From positions 3,348,001 to 3,412,000 of the forward strand of contig NC_079234.1 in NCBI RefSeq assembly GCF_028502605.1: a stretch of 64,000 bases of DNA. The letters are read 5' to 3'. The notes under the pieces are model-generated. The model was not told the DNA's origin, ran no database searches, and saw nothing but the letters and a program-made list of their open reading frames with translations. Positions 33,151 through 45,600 of the stretch are shown piece by piece (the stretch's first letter is position 1; every line of letters starts with the position of its first letter). The stretch is from Trichoderma breve (Eukaryota; Ascomycota; Sordariomycetes; Hypocreales; Hypocreaceae). A program made the position numbers and the translations under genes.

Positions 33151-35040
33151 TTACTCCTTACGCCCAGTCTTGGCCCATTGCCGCAGGTCATTCTTCTTAA
33201 TCTTGCCCGTGCTCGTCTTGGGCAGCTCCTTGACCACCTCGACTTCTCTGGGCACCATGAACTTGCTAATGTTGCTCTGGTGCTTGGCCCAGTTGATCAC
33301 ATCTTCCCCAACCAGGCTCTTACCCTCCTTGACGGTGACATAGGCCTTGGGTCGCTCACCCCAGTGAGAGTCTGGAACCGATACCACGCCGGCTTCGAGA
33401 ATGTCGGGATGCTCGACCAGCATGCTCTCCAATGCCACCGAGGAGATGTTTTCGCCACCAGAGATGATGATATCCTTGGCACGGTCCAGAATTTGAGCAC
33501 TGCCATCCGGATGCCATACTGCCAAGTCGCCCGAGTGCAGGCCGCCTCCCTCGAAGAGCTTCCGTGTTGCTTCGGGATCTTTGTAGTATTCCTTGGCGCA
33601 AATGTTTCCAAAGAAGACAATTTCGCCAATCTCTTGACCGTTCTTGGCCACGTCTACCAGGACTCCGCCGGGCTGATCTTGCTTGACAATCCGGATGGGA
33701 AGGCTGGTGATGAAGCCGTGGCCCTGGCGAGCCATCTTGGCGTACTTCTCCTGCGGTGGGAGATCATCCCATTCGGGCATGACGTAGCATTTTGTGAGAG
33801 GCCCATAAGTCTCTGTCATTCCATAAACATGGACAGGAATAAGATTAAGGTTGGTCTACAAACTTCATGTTAGCCACTATTCAACGCCTGGCAAAATTTT
33901 CTGGTATACTTGCCATTTGCTCAAAGAGATGGCCACTTGGCGGGCTGGCTGCAACCGTTACTCGGACTTCGTGAGGGAGTCTTTCGGCCTCCTTTGCTGC
34001 TACCAAGAGAGTGTTGACCGTGGGAGCCGCGTTGAAATGAGTAATGCCTTGCTCTTTCAGGAGCTTCCAGATCAGAGGGTAGTCAATCTTTCGCAAGCAG
34101 ACATTCAAGCCGCGCACCGCTACAACAGCCCATGGGAAAGTCCATCCAATGGCGTGGAACCTAGTTAAGAAATCATCGTTAGCAATCTAGATTTCATGAC
34201 GGCAGCATCTACATCAAGTAAGATTGCTTACATAGGCAGCGTCCACAGGTACTTGCAGCGGCCTTGATTGAGTCCAGACTCAATGATGTTGCCCATGGCG
34301 GCAAGATATGAACCTCGGTTAGTGAAGACGACTCCTTTGGGCCGAGATGTGGTGCCAGAAGTAAAGGGAATGGCAATCATATCATCCTCATTAGTGGCAT
34401 GCGCATGGAGCCCAGCCCACCCTGCGTTACCCGTGGCGCGATCATAGTTGAGTCCCTCTAGTACGGCCTCATCGAAAGGTCCGCAGAGCTGGCCTTCTGT
34501 GGCGTCGGTATCCTGAATACAGGATTTGTCAGTCAGCCTTCAAACGAGATCCCAGGTAAGTAACCTTACCGAATCAATAATTAGAGGAACTTTTGGGTGC
34601 TTCTCCTTGAACTGATCCAACAGATGAACAAACTCGTGATCGACAATGATGCTGTCGACCTCAGCAAACTCAAAGATGTAGGCAATGTCGTCCGGCTTCA
34701 GCCTGTAATTGGCCGGCGCAATCACTGCTCCAGCTGCCGGGATGCCGTAGATAGCCTCAAGGAAAGCGGGCGTGTTGGGCGCGAGAATGCCAACGCGTTT
34801 GAAGCCGTGCTTTTTCAGATAATAGGCCAAGCCTCTGGCGCGATCGGCGAATTCCTGGTAGGTGCGGTGCAAGATGGCGCCGTTAGAGGTGATGTGATAG
34901 ATTGCCTCGGCATTCGGCTCAATGGATGCAGCGCGCTCGAGGAAGAATGTTGGCGACAGATGATGGATGTGAGGAGGCGGAGTTTGATGGGGAATGAGAT
35001 GGCCGAGAATTGAGCGGATGCGAGACGGTGGCCCGGACAT
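33151..35040 (-). CDS. Acyl-CoA synthetase (ANL/AMP-binding family), probable peroxisomal
   Basis: Four exons, complement(33151..33855, 33914..34160, 34232..34512, 34570..35040), give 567 residues. The AMP-binding motif FTSGTTSRPKGVVF is at about 207-220. It is followed by TLPMFHAIGWTFPWA, the adenine-contact motif VYGMTETYGP, the hinge-side SGDLAVWHPDG and DRAKDIIISGGENISS, and the C-terminal catalytic-lysine motif PKTSTGKIKK. This is the layout of short/medium-chain acyl-CoA ligases, which activate a carboxylic acid with ATP and CoA. Residues 7-15 read RIRSILGHL, a match to the PTS2 consensus R-[LVI]-x5-[HQ]-[LA]; the C terminus (GRKE) is not a PTS1. The third intron (33856-33913) uses a GC donor (ATG then GCAAGT), the only choice that keeps frame. 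The chain-length specificity is not known. Confidence 0.92.
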
Positions 35041-36679
35041 GATGGCGATGGTGAAGGGAGACGGAGAGAGGCCCCGACCTCGGATCAAGGGAGTTAGATT
35101 AAGAAGGGTAGATTATAAATTGGAGAGAGAGAGAAACGAGAAAAGAAAAGAGGAGGTAGGAGAAGTAGGAGGCGGAAAGGAATAAGAAACCGGTATACAG
35201 CCGTCGCAATGGGGTGGTGTTCTTAAAGAAAAGAAGAAGAGAAGAGGCAAAAGGGATCCAAGCTCGAGCTTCTTTAAGACAGTCGCAGCTTGCCCTCGGT
35301 TTAAAGCGCGGCTCAGTTGTGTTGCGATGCGACTCGCGGGACGGCACGGCTAATACATTGACTAATATCGAGGGACCAGGCTTGTTCGTGGAGCCGTGGG
35401 GGGAAATCTGGGGACTCCTCCGCATTTCTTCGGCATCTTTGGGCTTGGTTGTTTGACGTTAGTATACGGAGTACGGAGTGCGGAACGGAGTAGATGATGA
35501 TTACATTAGTGTTGCTGAGGTATTGCAATCACACACAGTTGAGCCATTGACTAGCATTTTCATTCTTTATCTCCTTCATTCTCATCTACTAACATCCTGG
35601 ACAAGGTATACATTACTCCGTAGTCGTACCAAGATAATAGAGCAGTGTACTACTATTACAGAGTAAGGTAGTACAGTGTGCGTGCACGAGGCAATCGGGT
35701 GTAATGGAGGGCCGACTCAAGTTGAGAGAGAATGACGACGGTGCTAATTGATTGTTTGCGTACAGTGGCTTTTGGAGATTTTAGCGGCCAATCTTGCGCT
35801 GATCTTTTACTGCTTGGATGCAAACGAAAATCCATTATGGATACAACCCAAAGTATCAGCCTTGCTTCTCCTTTTTCTTCTTTATTTACTATCTTCTCTT
35901 GAGACATTGTCTCTTCTATCCCTCAGCAAGAGATAAGAGGAAGATGAATTGAGCATGCTGTAAGCACACGAGTAAGCATTACCACTGCAGTGACAGCGCT
36001 GCCTGCGGCATATCGATAAGCCCGATAACAACAAAGTGGGGCGCCCGCCCACTAGGTACTGTAAAGTACAGCTTTGGTGGCGCGCCGGATCTGAGCTTCG
36101 ACTCCAACTCCAAATCATCTCAAAGCTTCGTCATCCCATTCGTCCCAAGTACAACTTCGTCTGTATTGCATTGCATCTCGTCGCGGCCTTGTTTTGCATC
36201 TTTCCCGGCACCAAATACCAGCATCTTCCCTATTCGTCTTCCTTCACCGCAGAGCCGAATCCATCTGCAGCCCCTCGTTCACACCCTGTCGTCCGCTCTT
36301 CAGCCATCGTAACCTTATCTATCCACTGTCCACCCAACTACTCCAACTCGACAGCTTCTCCTTGCTCGACCTCTCCCCATTGCATCCCTTTTGCGAGGGC
36401 ATCTACATTACAATACTTTCTCTGCAGCTGGTGCTACTCTAGACATATCAAGTATGTATAGTTCATCTGTGGTACACTTGTGAAACTCCATCGAGCCCCT
36501 GGGTACCTCAACCGCTACTTCATCCCATAGATAGCTCTCTCCTCCACTCTCCACAACAGCCATCAGTTGATAACCTTATCTTTATACATCCTCTTTTGCT
36601 TTGTTTGAATGCGCCCTTCCAAGCCACAGAAGACTCACACCATTGTGCTATTAGGACTCCATTACTCGTATAGAGGCTC
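35041..36679. promoter_or_regulatory. Divergent intergenic region between acyl-CoA synthetase and VPS9 genes
   Basis: About 1.6 kb between two head-to-head genes. Purine-rich sequence (runs of GAGA and GAAAAG) lies just upstream of the synthetase start at 35120-35260. Repeated CGGAGTA-like words (CGGAGTACGGAGTGCGGAACGGAGT) occur at about 35467-35493. CT-rich sequence precedes the VPS9 start. No gene is supported. Confidence 0.45.
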
Positions 36680-39031
36680 ATGGCTTCTCAGCAATCCGCC
36701 GACACTCCCCCCGCAGCTCGACCAAGCCCAGACAGACTCTCCTCCTACTCACATCAACCAAGTACGGCTTCTACAGCCAGCCGTGAAACCCCCAAGAGAG
36801 CACATACTTTCCACTCCCCTTCGCCTTCCGAAAAGCATGGAGATGCCGGAGCCAGCGCCGAGGCTCCCGACACATTTGACACTGCCGAGAATTCCGACAA
36901 CGATGAGCCTCCTGAGATCACGCGAGCATCCATTGAGCTTGACGATCTACCAATCGAGCTAATTACCTTGACTGATAGGTGAGGAGATGGATGCTGCGCT
37001 CGAATACACCCTATTACCTGTCTGACCAACTTCTGTAGCTTCGTCGAATCACTCTCTGCCAAAGTCCACTCCACTCCGCCGAATATCGCCAAGCTATCCC
37101 AGCTTTTTCAAGAATTCTATACTACAGCATCTTCTCATATTGGCACCCATATTAGCGCCCTCGCCTCGCGCCAAAGCCGTGAGATTTTCCAACCTCCGCC
37201 ACCATCATCCTCCGTCGCTAGCCGCTTTCGATCAAAAGCAGCCTCGTTGGGCTCAAAAGACAAATCAAAGGCAGAAAATGAACAGCAGATGATTACACCC
37301 GAAGAGCTAGCAAATAGAAAGAAGGCAAGGAAAGCTCTAGAGGCGAAACGAAGTTTGCTCGAGGAGGCCGTTGAAAGGAGGCTCTGCGAGGGTATATACG
37401 ACCGAATTTATCGCCACAGGAGTACACAGGATGAGGCTCAGGATGCAAAGCTTAGATCCAAGACCGCCGCATTGTCCCTCGTTGGCATTGGCCCTTCAGA
37501 CCTCGGGATAGACTTGGGTGAAGTGGACGCCCAAACCGAAAAATCAACCGCCGAGAGGACAGAAATTATCCGTGGTCAGCTTGAGTCTGCCAGAAAAGAC
37601 CTAGTTCGAATGGGCGAGTCAAGGTATCCTCTTGGGAAACTAAACCGTCTCAAGGCAGCGCATAAGAGCATCGTCGATACACTTGCTCAGTTTCATCCTT
37701 CAGCCTCTGCGGATGAAATCATGCCGATGCTTATTTACACACTCATCACGCTCCCCCCTGAACACCTCAACGTTATCAGCGACCTCAATTTCATCCAAAG
37801 CTTTCGATGGGAGCAAAAACTGACGGGTGAAGAGGCATACTGCCTTACAAACCTCGAGGCTGCCATCAGCTTCCTGCAAACGGTTGATCTTGCAACTTTG
37901 AGAGAAGACGAGCGCCCATCAGGGCCGGTCAAGACCCCGGGGCAACCCGCAACTCCTAGAGTGGAAACATTCCCACCAGCATACTCACAGGGACTTACAA
38001 CTTCACCGCAGAGTACATCTGCAGTCAACACTGAAAATGCTACCGCTCCAAAGCCCGAATCATCACCCAGCCTCAAGCCAGCTTCGACTGTCAAGAACCG
38101 GAGACTGAGCGACTTGATCAACACACCCACCCAGGCATTTGGTGCCGCTAGTGATGCCGTTTTTACCACAGCCGATCAAGGACTCAAAACCATCTCAAAC
38201 AGTCTGGGCGAGAGTTATAGTTTCCTTCTCGGCAAGCTTAAGGAGCGTCAAGAGGATCCCAAGGAGCCCATTGCCGTCCCAAAGACCCTAGACGATGCTC
38301 GCAAGCTTGTTAGCACCCCACCTCCCGAAGATGAAGACACTACCATCTCCTTAGCAGCGGCAGCGGCAGATACAGATCAAGTCAAACCCCAAAATGGACG
38401 GGATGATCGTGTATTAAGCATAATTGGCGGCCGTCGCGATCATAGCACAGACAGCGCCCGCAGTGGTCGCAGCGCGAGCTCCTCTAAAAAGGTGCTCTTT
38501 GCAGCAGAGGATGCAAAAGCCGGCGCCGCCTCTCCTGCACCAGCTCAGCCAGCCATGCTGGACCAAATGCGAAACTTGGGCAACACATTCAACCCCATGG
38601 CCCGACTCTCCGGCATCAGCCTCGTCCGAGGCTTTGGCCGAAGTGTATCCACCCCCGTTGTCACTCCTCCCAAGGACGCAAAGGACGCCACCAAGGATAG
38701 CAAAGACAAAGACTCGAAAGATGCAAAGGACGGCGTGAAGCCAACTGATGGAGGAGATTTGGCAACTGTAAGTTTTCCAGCACCCAACCCACTCCATTGT
38801 TTTCACTTGTTATGCAATGACCACTAACATGGATTGTAAAAAAAGGCATTCCCCGACATCGCAGGCATCCTACCACCGAAAGAAATCCCCAAAATCAGCC
38901 CTCCCAATAAACGGTTCATGGAGCTTCAGAATCCGGGCGATCTGAGGCTCAGTGAGGTATTAGATCTGCTAAAGGACTATCGTCGCCTTGCTGGCGCCCT
39001 GAAGAACATGGGCGCCTTTGAGGACAAATAA
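36680..39031 (+). CDS. VPS9-domain protein, probable Rab5-family GEF
   Basis: Three exons, join(36680..36978, 37039..38767, 38846..39031), give 737 residues. The N-terminal ~100 residues are Ser/Pro-rich and end in an acidic patch. The VPS9 region spans about 197-385: helices with LEEAVERRLCEGIYDRIYRH, then LVGIGPSDLGI, and the core PSASADEIMPMLIYTLIT with the late EEAYCLTNLEAAISFLQTVD. VPS9 domains catalyse nucleotide exchange on Rab5-type GTPases in endosomal traffic (yeast Vps9 and Muk1); the same role is inferred. The rest is low-complexity, with a Lys/Asp-rich stretch (about residues 645-670, DAKDATKDSKDKDSKDAKDG) and a conserved-looking C-terminal helix (SEVLDLLKDYRRLAGALKNM). No CUE domain is seen, which favours Muk1-like over Vps9. 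Confidence 0.9.
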
Positions 39032-39611
39032 ATAAAAGGGCATCGTAGACACGGAATTTTCGTAATCTCATCTACACCGGTTTCCCATACATTTCTCAAC
39101 ATTCTGGATTAATTTCTCATCATTTCATTCTTTGTCTTTGAGCTTAATTGGTGCAAGTAGATGGAAAGGTGGCGGAGCATGTGGTTTCATTCATTACACG
39201 GCAACACGGATAGAGAGAGCATCAGGTCTTACAGGCGTCACTCACGAAATAATAAACTGACTTTCGCAAAGTCCCATATATTTCTTCTTTGCAATCATAA
39301 ATACATTATGCGGGCGACCGCTGTGACATGAAAGTCTTGGGAACAAAAGGTGCTCCAATCCGCAAAAGCGACTCCGAGTACAATCCAAGCATGAACAGGC
39401 GCAGTAAGCCAACTCCACGAGGGCTTCTGTTGTCGCCACCCACGGCCAGCTCGGGGATTCCTCTTGCTCTAAGCAAGCCCTCTTTGGAATCTTCTTTCAC
39501 GTGGAAAATGAAAAAAAAAAAACGTAATAAATATATACAGCAGTAACAGAACCGCGCCTGGGCGGTTAAGAAACGAAGTTGATCGAATCCGTCTTATTTC
39601 CATGGATTCTT
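39032..39611. other. Convergent 3' region between VPS9 gene and TRK gene
   Basis: About 580 bp holding two 3' ends. There is an A-rich run at 39511-39521. No gene is seen. Confidence 0.55.
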
Positions 39612-42600
39612 CTAAAAGGCGGAGGACTCTATCCGTCTCGGCTTGTGTGGGAAGTCGTTGCTCGACAATTGGTGCAATTCGTCATCTTCCTCTATTGAGG
39701 GGTGTAAGTGAGCGCCCGCGGGTTCTGGCAAAGCGCCAGTCACATCCGCAGACATGCTCCTCTGGTGTCCCTCCACCGATCTTCCCCTTGGTCGCAGGAA
39801 TGGATCTGGCGGAACGACCGGTCCCGGGTGGAGTAGTTGTGTTATCAGGCTGCCGTTGGCCCTGTCACGACTCCTGCTCCGGCTTCGTCCCGTAGTTACA
39901 TGTCGCTGCAGAGCTGAGGTAGCACCAGTAGATACCGCAGTGTTTGTCCGGGCGAGGGCGGCTTCGGATTCTTCCTGTTCCTTTTTCAAGCGGGCTTCGC
40001 TCGGAAGAATGACAGCGCGATCAAGGCCGTATGGCAGACCGCGATGTCGACCACGGATTTGCATGGCCACGATGATCAGCTTGCCGACAACGGAAAACTG
40101 TGAACAGAGAGAGGCATTGACACCGGGCACGCCCATGCTTAGGCCCACGGTTCCGTAGGCACTGACGATCTCAAAAAGAACAGCAAACAAGTCAAACCGA
40201 CCTCCAACAATCTTGCCGCCTTCGGTGATGGCGAGAAGAAAGAAGCCCAAAAAGACATACCACAAGTCGAAAGAAAGTTGACGTCGCAAGTGCGTTCCCA
40301 CATAATCAAGAGCGCTTGCTTCTTCAGCATCCTCGCTATCTCGGTCGCGATACACGCCCAGAGACTTCTCCTCGTAGACGTTCGTTCGTCGGATAGAAAT
40401 GGCAATGGGGAACACGGATATATACATCATTATCATATATAGAACCGGCATGGCAGGGTGAAGTTCTGACATGCTGACTGCCGAGAAGCCAGCGGTTCGG
40501 GTTGAGGCAGCTTGGAAGAGGCCAATAACAACGCGGTTCCTAAGCGGGTAAGCAGTGATGGGTTCGGCTCCGAGCTAGAGGAAGTCGTTAGCATTAATCG
40601 CTTAAAAGTATATATATAAGCGAACGAGAAGGCGAATAGAGGCCTAGGGGAGAAGGTGAATATGAAGGGAAAGGAGAGGAAATGGAACCTACATCAAGGA
40701 CAATGAAGAATACAAGGTCAATAACGTTGAGCAAGACGAGAATCCAAAACAGCCACCAATTGGCATTGGATGGAAAGAGCAAAGTAAAGCACCGACGGGG
40801 ATGGTCAAGTAAAAATCTGAACTCTTCCCAAAGGCCAGTGCCTCGAGGCGTAAGTTTAGAAGCGACCCAGATCATGAAACGTAACATGACGGGGAAACCA
40901 GTGTTTCCAATAATGATGAAGAACCACATAGCCATCAAGACCCATTCGGAAGTTGCAAATGAGTTCATGCTGTCCGGAGTCAGGGTAAATCCCACATCCA
41001 TAAAGGCTACGTTGGCTGTCCAAAACGCCCACCATGTCTTGCCAATGTCGTCAGCCGTGAGAACGTTTCCGTAATGCTGATTATGAAGAATGTAAGGAAG
41101 CAAACAGACGACCGCCAAGATGTGGAACATCCAAAAGTAAAACAGCAACACCAAAGCCAAAGTTCTCAGCGCGCGGTATTCGATGCCGCCGAGCTCCTCA
41201 CGCTGTTCCAGGGTCAGGCCGAGGAAATTTGAGTTGCGTCCCATGGTGGGCGTATAACTAAGATACGGCATGTCGTCTACCTTCTCTCGAGTCAAGGCGG
41301 AGCGAATAGTGTCCATTGTTCTGGTTCGTACAGGGTGTGGATGCGGAGTCCTTGACCTTTCGTGTCTGGGTTCTTCGCCGTCTTCGTGTAACTTATCTTG
41401 TGATCTGTTGAAAAAGCGCGGCCTTCGGAACCTTAGGCTATCAACGACGTTGCCGGCAGCTGCAACGTCATCTTTGAGTTCGTCTCGCTTATGATGCTCA
41501 GGCTCGGCAATGGTAATAGTCGGTTGCCGGCCGTGAATGCCGCTGGGCTCGTCATTACGAAATTCAATAGTCCTCTGGCGAGCAATTTGGCGATCTTCTT
41601 CTTCCTGTTGGTCATCTTCTTCAAGACGGCGAGGTCCTAGGCCTCTTTCAGTTTCCCGCGGCCCGGGAATGCGGAGGACCTCATTGTCCTGATTTCGCTG
41701 CCTCTCAAGGATGGCAATATGTTCGGCATTAGGGCGTCGTTGAGGAAACTTGGTAGGGTCGCTTCCCAAGCCATCACTCCTCTTAACAGTATCGGCAAAT
41801 GTGATGGCGGTTGTGAGGTAAGGCGGGTTGTCTGGTTGAGGACTAGGCGCAGAGTCATTTCCATCCGGAATTGCACGAGATGTGTCCTTTTGACGAGGTT
41901 GATCTAGAGGGTCAATGTCATCAAGAGAAACGCTCTTGTGCAAGTCGTCAGACACTGTAGTCGTATCGCTTGCGTCGCTATTCGCAGTAGGTCTAGGCTC
42001 GGCCTCTTCTATCTTATCCAGAAGGATACCATCATTGGTAATTCGGTTTGCCTTGTCGCCTCGTGGCACAATAGTGATGTGTCTCCCATTCACGCCGAGG
42101 CCATTTTCAAGCTGGCTCAAGTCATTTCTTGCCTTTGATTTGGATTTACTGAGAGTTCGGCGACGCATCCGAGCTTCTTTAGCCCAATTCTGGAAACGTT
42201 TCTCAAACCAGTAAAGCCTGAGGAACACAACACATGTGTGTAGTGTGATGGGATTTGAGAGCAGAGAAAAGGTGTAGATCCATGACTGCTGAAATCCATT
42301 GAGATTGTTGACATCAACAGGATTAAGGCCGGCTTGTGTATTTGCACCACTGCCGAACATGAGAGCATCAATAAAATGAAGCTCTCCTTTGCCACCAGCA
42401 TATATGAGAATGCCGCTAAGCAATGTTGCGAAAATAATCCAAAAATCTAAGCCGCGCAACAGTCAGTATGGAAACGACCTGGGTGATGCAAAGGTTGCAA
42501 AACGGGTAAGCGAAGCACTCACAATGTACGGTGATAAAGTTAAAATGTGGTGTTTTTGATACAAAGGCGGGTTTAGCGCCCTTAATCTGCGCCGCGATAA

Positions 42601-42622
42601 AGGCGCGAGTGTCGTCAAACAT
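39612..42622 (-). CDS. trk1: TRK/HKT-type potassium transporter
   Basis: Three exons, complement(39612..40574, 40693..42446, 42523..42622), give 938 residues. Introns have GTGAGT and GTAGGT donors and join as FITVH-YFWIIFATLLSG and FFIVLD-LGAEPITAYPL. Four pore-loop-like elements of the TrkH/TRK family (PF02386) are visible: DALMFGSGANTQAGLNPVD, then NVAFMDVGFTLTPDSMNSF, AASTRTAGFSAVSMSELHPA and VSAYGTVGLSMGVPG. TRK proteins carry out high-affinity potassium uptake at the plasma membrane. Between the first and second units lies a ~330-residue charged cytosolic loop (residues about 110-430), as in yeast Trk1. The C-terminal ~120 residues are a hydrophilic Ser/Arg-rich tail (RSRSRSRDRANGS), likely a regulatory phosphorylation region. 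The start at 42622 was chosen over an upstream in-frame TTG. Confidence 0.95.
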
Positions 42623-45600
42623 TTTATCCAAGAGAGGATCAGATACTCCAGATATTACAAGGGGTAGACGCAGGTGGCTCCAAAAAGCAAACGAGGTTTG
42701 ACTTCAAAAGCGTCAGGCAGACGCGACGCCAAGGTATGGTAAGATTATGAATTAGCAGAACGAAGTGTGAGAGCAAACGTGATGTCGCTGGCAAGACGAA
42801 ATTTCTTTTGACGGGAAAAATCTCGATCGTCGGGGTTCGGATTGCGTTTCTTTACGCGTGAGTCCAATCGAAGGACCTCACAATCAACAAAACGCTAAAA
42901 GGCATGATCGAGAGCAATGCAAGCGTCGAGATTCGATTATCGTGAGGCGACCATGTCTGGTCAGGGGGGCAAAGCTCGAAGTCCAGGGGAAGCTTACTTT
43001 CAGAAAAGCTGAAAGAGGGAAGCAGAAAGAGTCAAAAAAGAGGAGTACCGATAGTGGTATGCAGATGCAGGAGCAGACACTATCGCCGAGATGGGTGAAG
43101 AAAAACGACAGAGGATAGCGCGTGCTGATTGACACTTTACGAGCCAGTAGCGGGAGGGGGGAGCAAGGAGGCCTGGCCTGATATCGAGCTTATCAGGAGT
43201 GCAAGTAAGAGCGCTGACTGATTTATGCCTGCCAAGGTAGCCGTGGTTTGTGGCAGCCAAAGAGAAGAAAAAAGACAAGGATGGCGCTGATTCTGCTGGG
43301 GAGATTGGCGAGGAGGAAGATCGTAATTGGCGAGTCCTCTTGCGAATTGGCCGGGCGCGCCTGCAAGCTGTAGGCTGGTTTGCAGACGCTTTGATCAACG
43401 GCGCAAAGTTGGAATTGGAGGGGTGGTCGTCAAGGCGGAATTGCAAAGTAGCTGAGCAGAATCGGACTCAGGAAAAGACGGTGAAGCAATGAAAAAACGA
43501 CGAGAACGGTGGCGTATAAGTATTGCTGTAAACGTCGGAGCCAAAGCAGGGTTCCGGGATCCCCTTCTCGTTGTCGTGGCCCGTGGGCTGATGTGATGCG
43601 CAAGGCCCGTGGTTGCAAGGCACCCTCTCGCTGGATTGCGTGTGGCCCTCGAACAGCCGGATTTGTGGCACTTGTAGTGTCACCACCCGAATATGCAGCG
43701 TGGACGGAGCTCAGATGCAGGGTTACGGTGCAAGCAACGGCCAATGCAATTATCCCGGCCTCGTCGAGTCCCGCGGCTGCGGCAAGATGCCAAGCCCCTT
43801 TGGCGGCGATTGGTGGCACGGAGGACGGAGAGCCAAGAATGGAGCACTGCCAGACGGTGCGAGACGCGCCACCGTCTAAGAGGGTCGAGATCGTTCCGTT
43901 TCGAGGCGCTGTTTTCGCAGTGTTTCGGCGGGATAGCTGGGGGGTGAAGGAGGAAAAATTGGAGGAGATTGGGAGAGAAACGGGGGATGAAGTCAAAGCC
44001 TCTCTCGCCAGGAAAGGGAAGGGGGGCAAAAGAAAATCGACGACGTGCGCCTCGTGCGACTTGTTACTGCCGACTTTTCAGCGTCTTCCGTTGCTTCTCT
44101 CAGCCAAACGGCCTATTCCGGGAGAGGCTTAGCAGAAAGCTTAGCCCAGGTCTTTTTCTGACCCAGAACGCAAGAACGAGGCCCCCACATACGTCAGTAG
44201 ACGCAGCACTGGGTACCTGTAGCTGCTAAGAGGAGGCTGGATGACTGCTGCTGGATGCCACCAAAAGGGCTGGTACCTCGATAACAGAAGTACTCGTCGC
44301 TTTTGCATCTCGATGGACGGAGCTGCTGCCCTCTCTTAGCTCATGCTCCGTCTGTTCGGTACCTCCTATTACTTGGATCATACCCTTGTTATCAGGTATC
44401 AGGAATCAATAGGAGCCTGCCCACTTGCTATGTCATGGAATTTTCAGCATTGATAGTACATTTGGTGATGCTGTTGAACAAGAAAATCATCAATTTGGCC
44501 CAATTGATATATCAGTTATACGCATTGCACCCCCAATGGCCATCTGCTGATACCACCACTAGTCTTGATGGCAATTGGACATTTGATCCGCCACGCATGC
44601 TCCAGCTCCTCGGAATGGGCCCCTATAAACATCAGTACTGTAAGCTCAGCCAACGCCGAACAGCGAATCCTCCCGCTATAATGGAGCCCGTTTGACTCGT
44701 TCGCAGCGACTCTCCCCGACCAATAAATCCCCCGTAGCGCCCGACGGCCATGCCGCAAAACCGGGGTGCAGAGAAGCAAAAAACGCCTGAAATGAATATC
44801 CATGAAACATCAGCATCGATCATTTAGGGTCATAATATGCAGTGAATTCATTATAGAGTTATTGACCCATTGCTACTACTATTTGCTCCCCCGCATAAAA
44901 GCGAAGAACTCCAAAAAAGGTCAACCAAATAAGCACGATGCATCGTGAGGATATCCCCATCATCTGCCTCTGCTAACACTCCAAAATGGGCAGCGTTGGG
45001 CAGCATCTAATACGCCAGCAATGATGTCACTGCTCCCAGTCCTTGGGATCCTCATCATGCACCAACGCCGATCCCCCAAATCAAAGCCGGGCGAGCATGT
45101 CATTTGCGGCACTTTTATTCAATTTTCACTCTTCCATTGGCCTCTTTTGTTGTCCCTCCCCGGCCGGATGCAACCTCCGATTCATGCGCCGTGCTTTTGC
45201 AACGGAACTAAATAAAACAAGTGACCCCCAGTTTTGGTAAGATAGCGCAACGCACGGCATCAGAATGCAAACGCAAGATTCATTAGCACTGCCCTCCGTG
45301 CGCGCCCAGCGTTACACCAAGACAATGGCATTTCCCATTCAAATTCAAGCCGGCCAAGTTCTAGAACGAAATCAACATCCCGTAGCATTTGTACAACCCA
45401 CCCCCACGAGACAGCATACCGGCCACCAACACACATGTTGCACCAAGTCAATATCCAATATACCGTTGCAAAGCCTCTCACAGCACCATGCATGTCTTGC
45501 AAGCATCCCGCCGCCCGCACACCGATCATGCATCTGTTGTCCGTCATGTGCATACAGAAAGCACACGTTGTTCATTCCAATCCCATGACGTCTAATGATG

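Noticed and set aside
33139..33873. 244-codon plus-strand open frame
   Set aside because: Antisense shadow of the last exon of the acyl-CoA synthetase; no domain in its translation.
43430..44132. Overlapping frames of about 200 codons on both strands
   Set aside because: Neither has a recognisable domain or protein-like composition; a GC-rich stretch opens both strands by chance.
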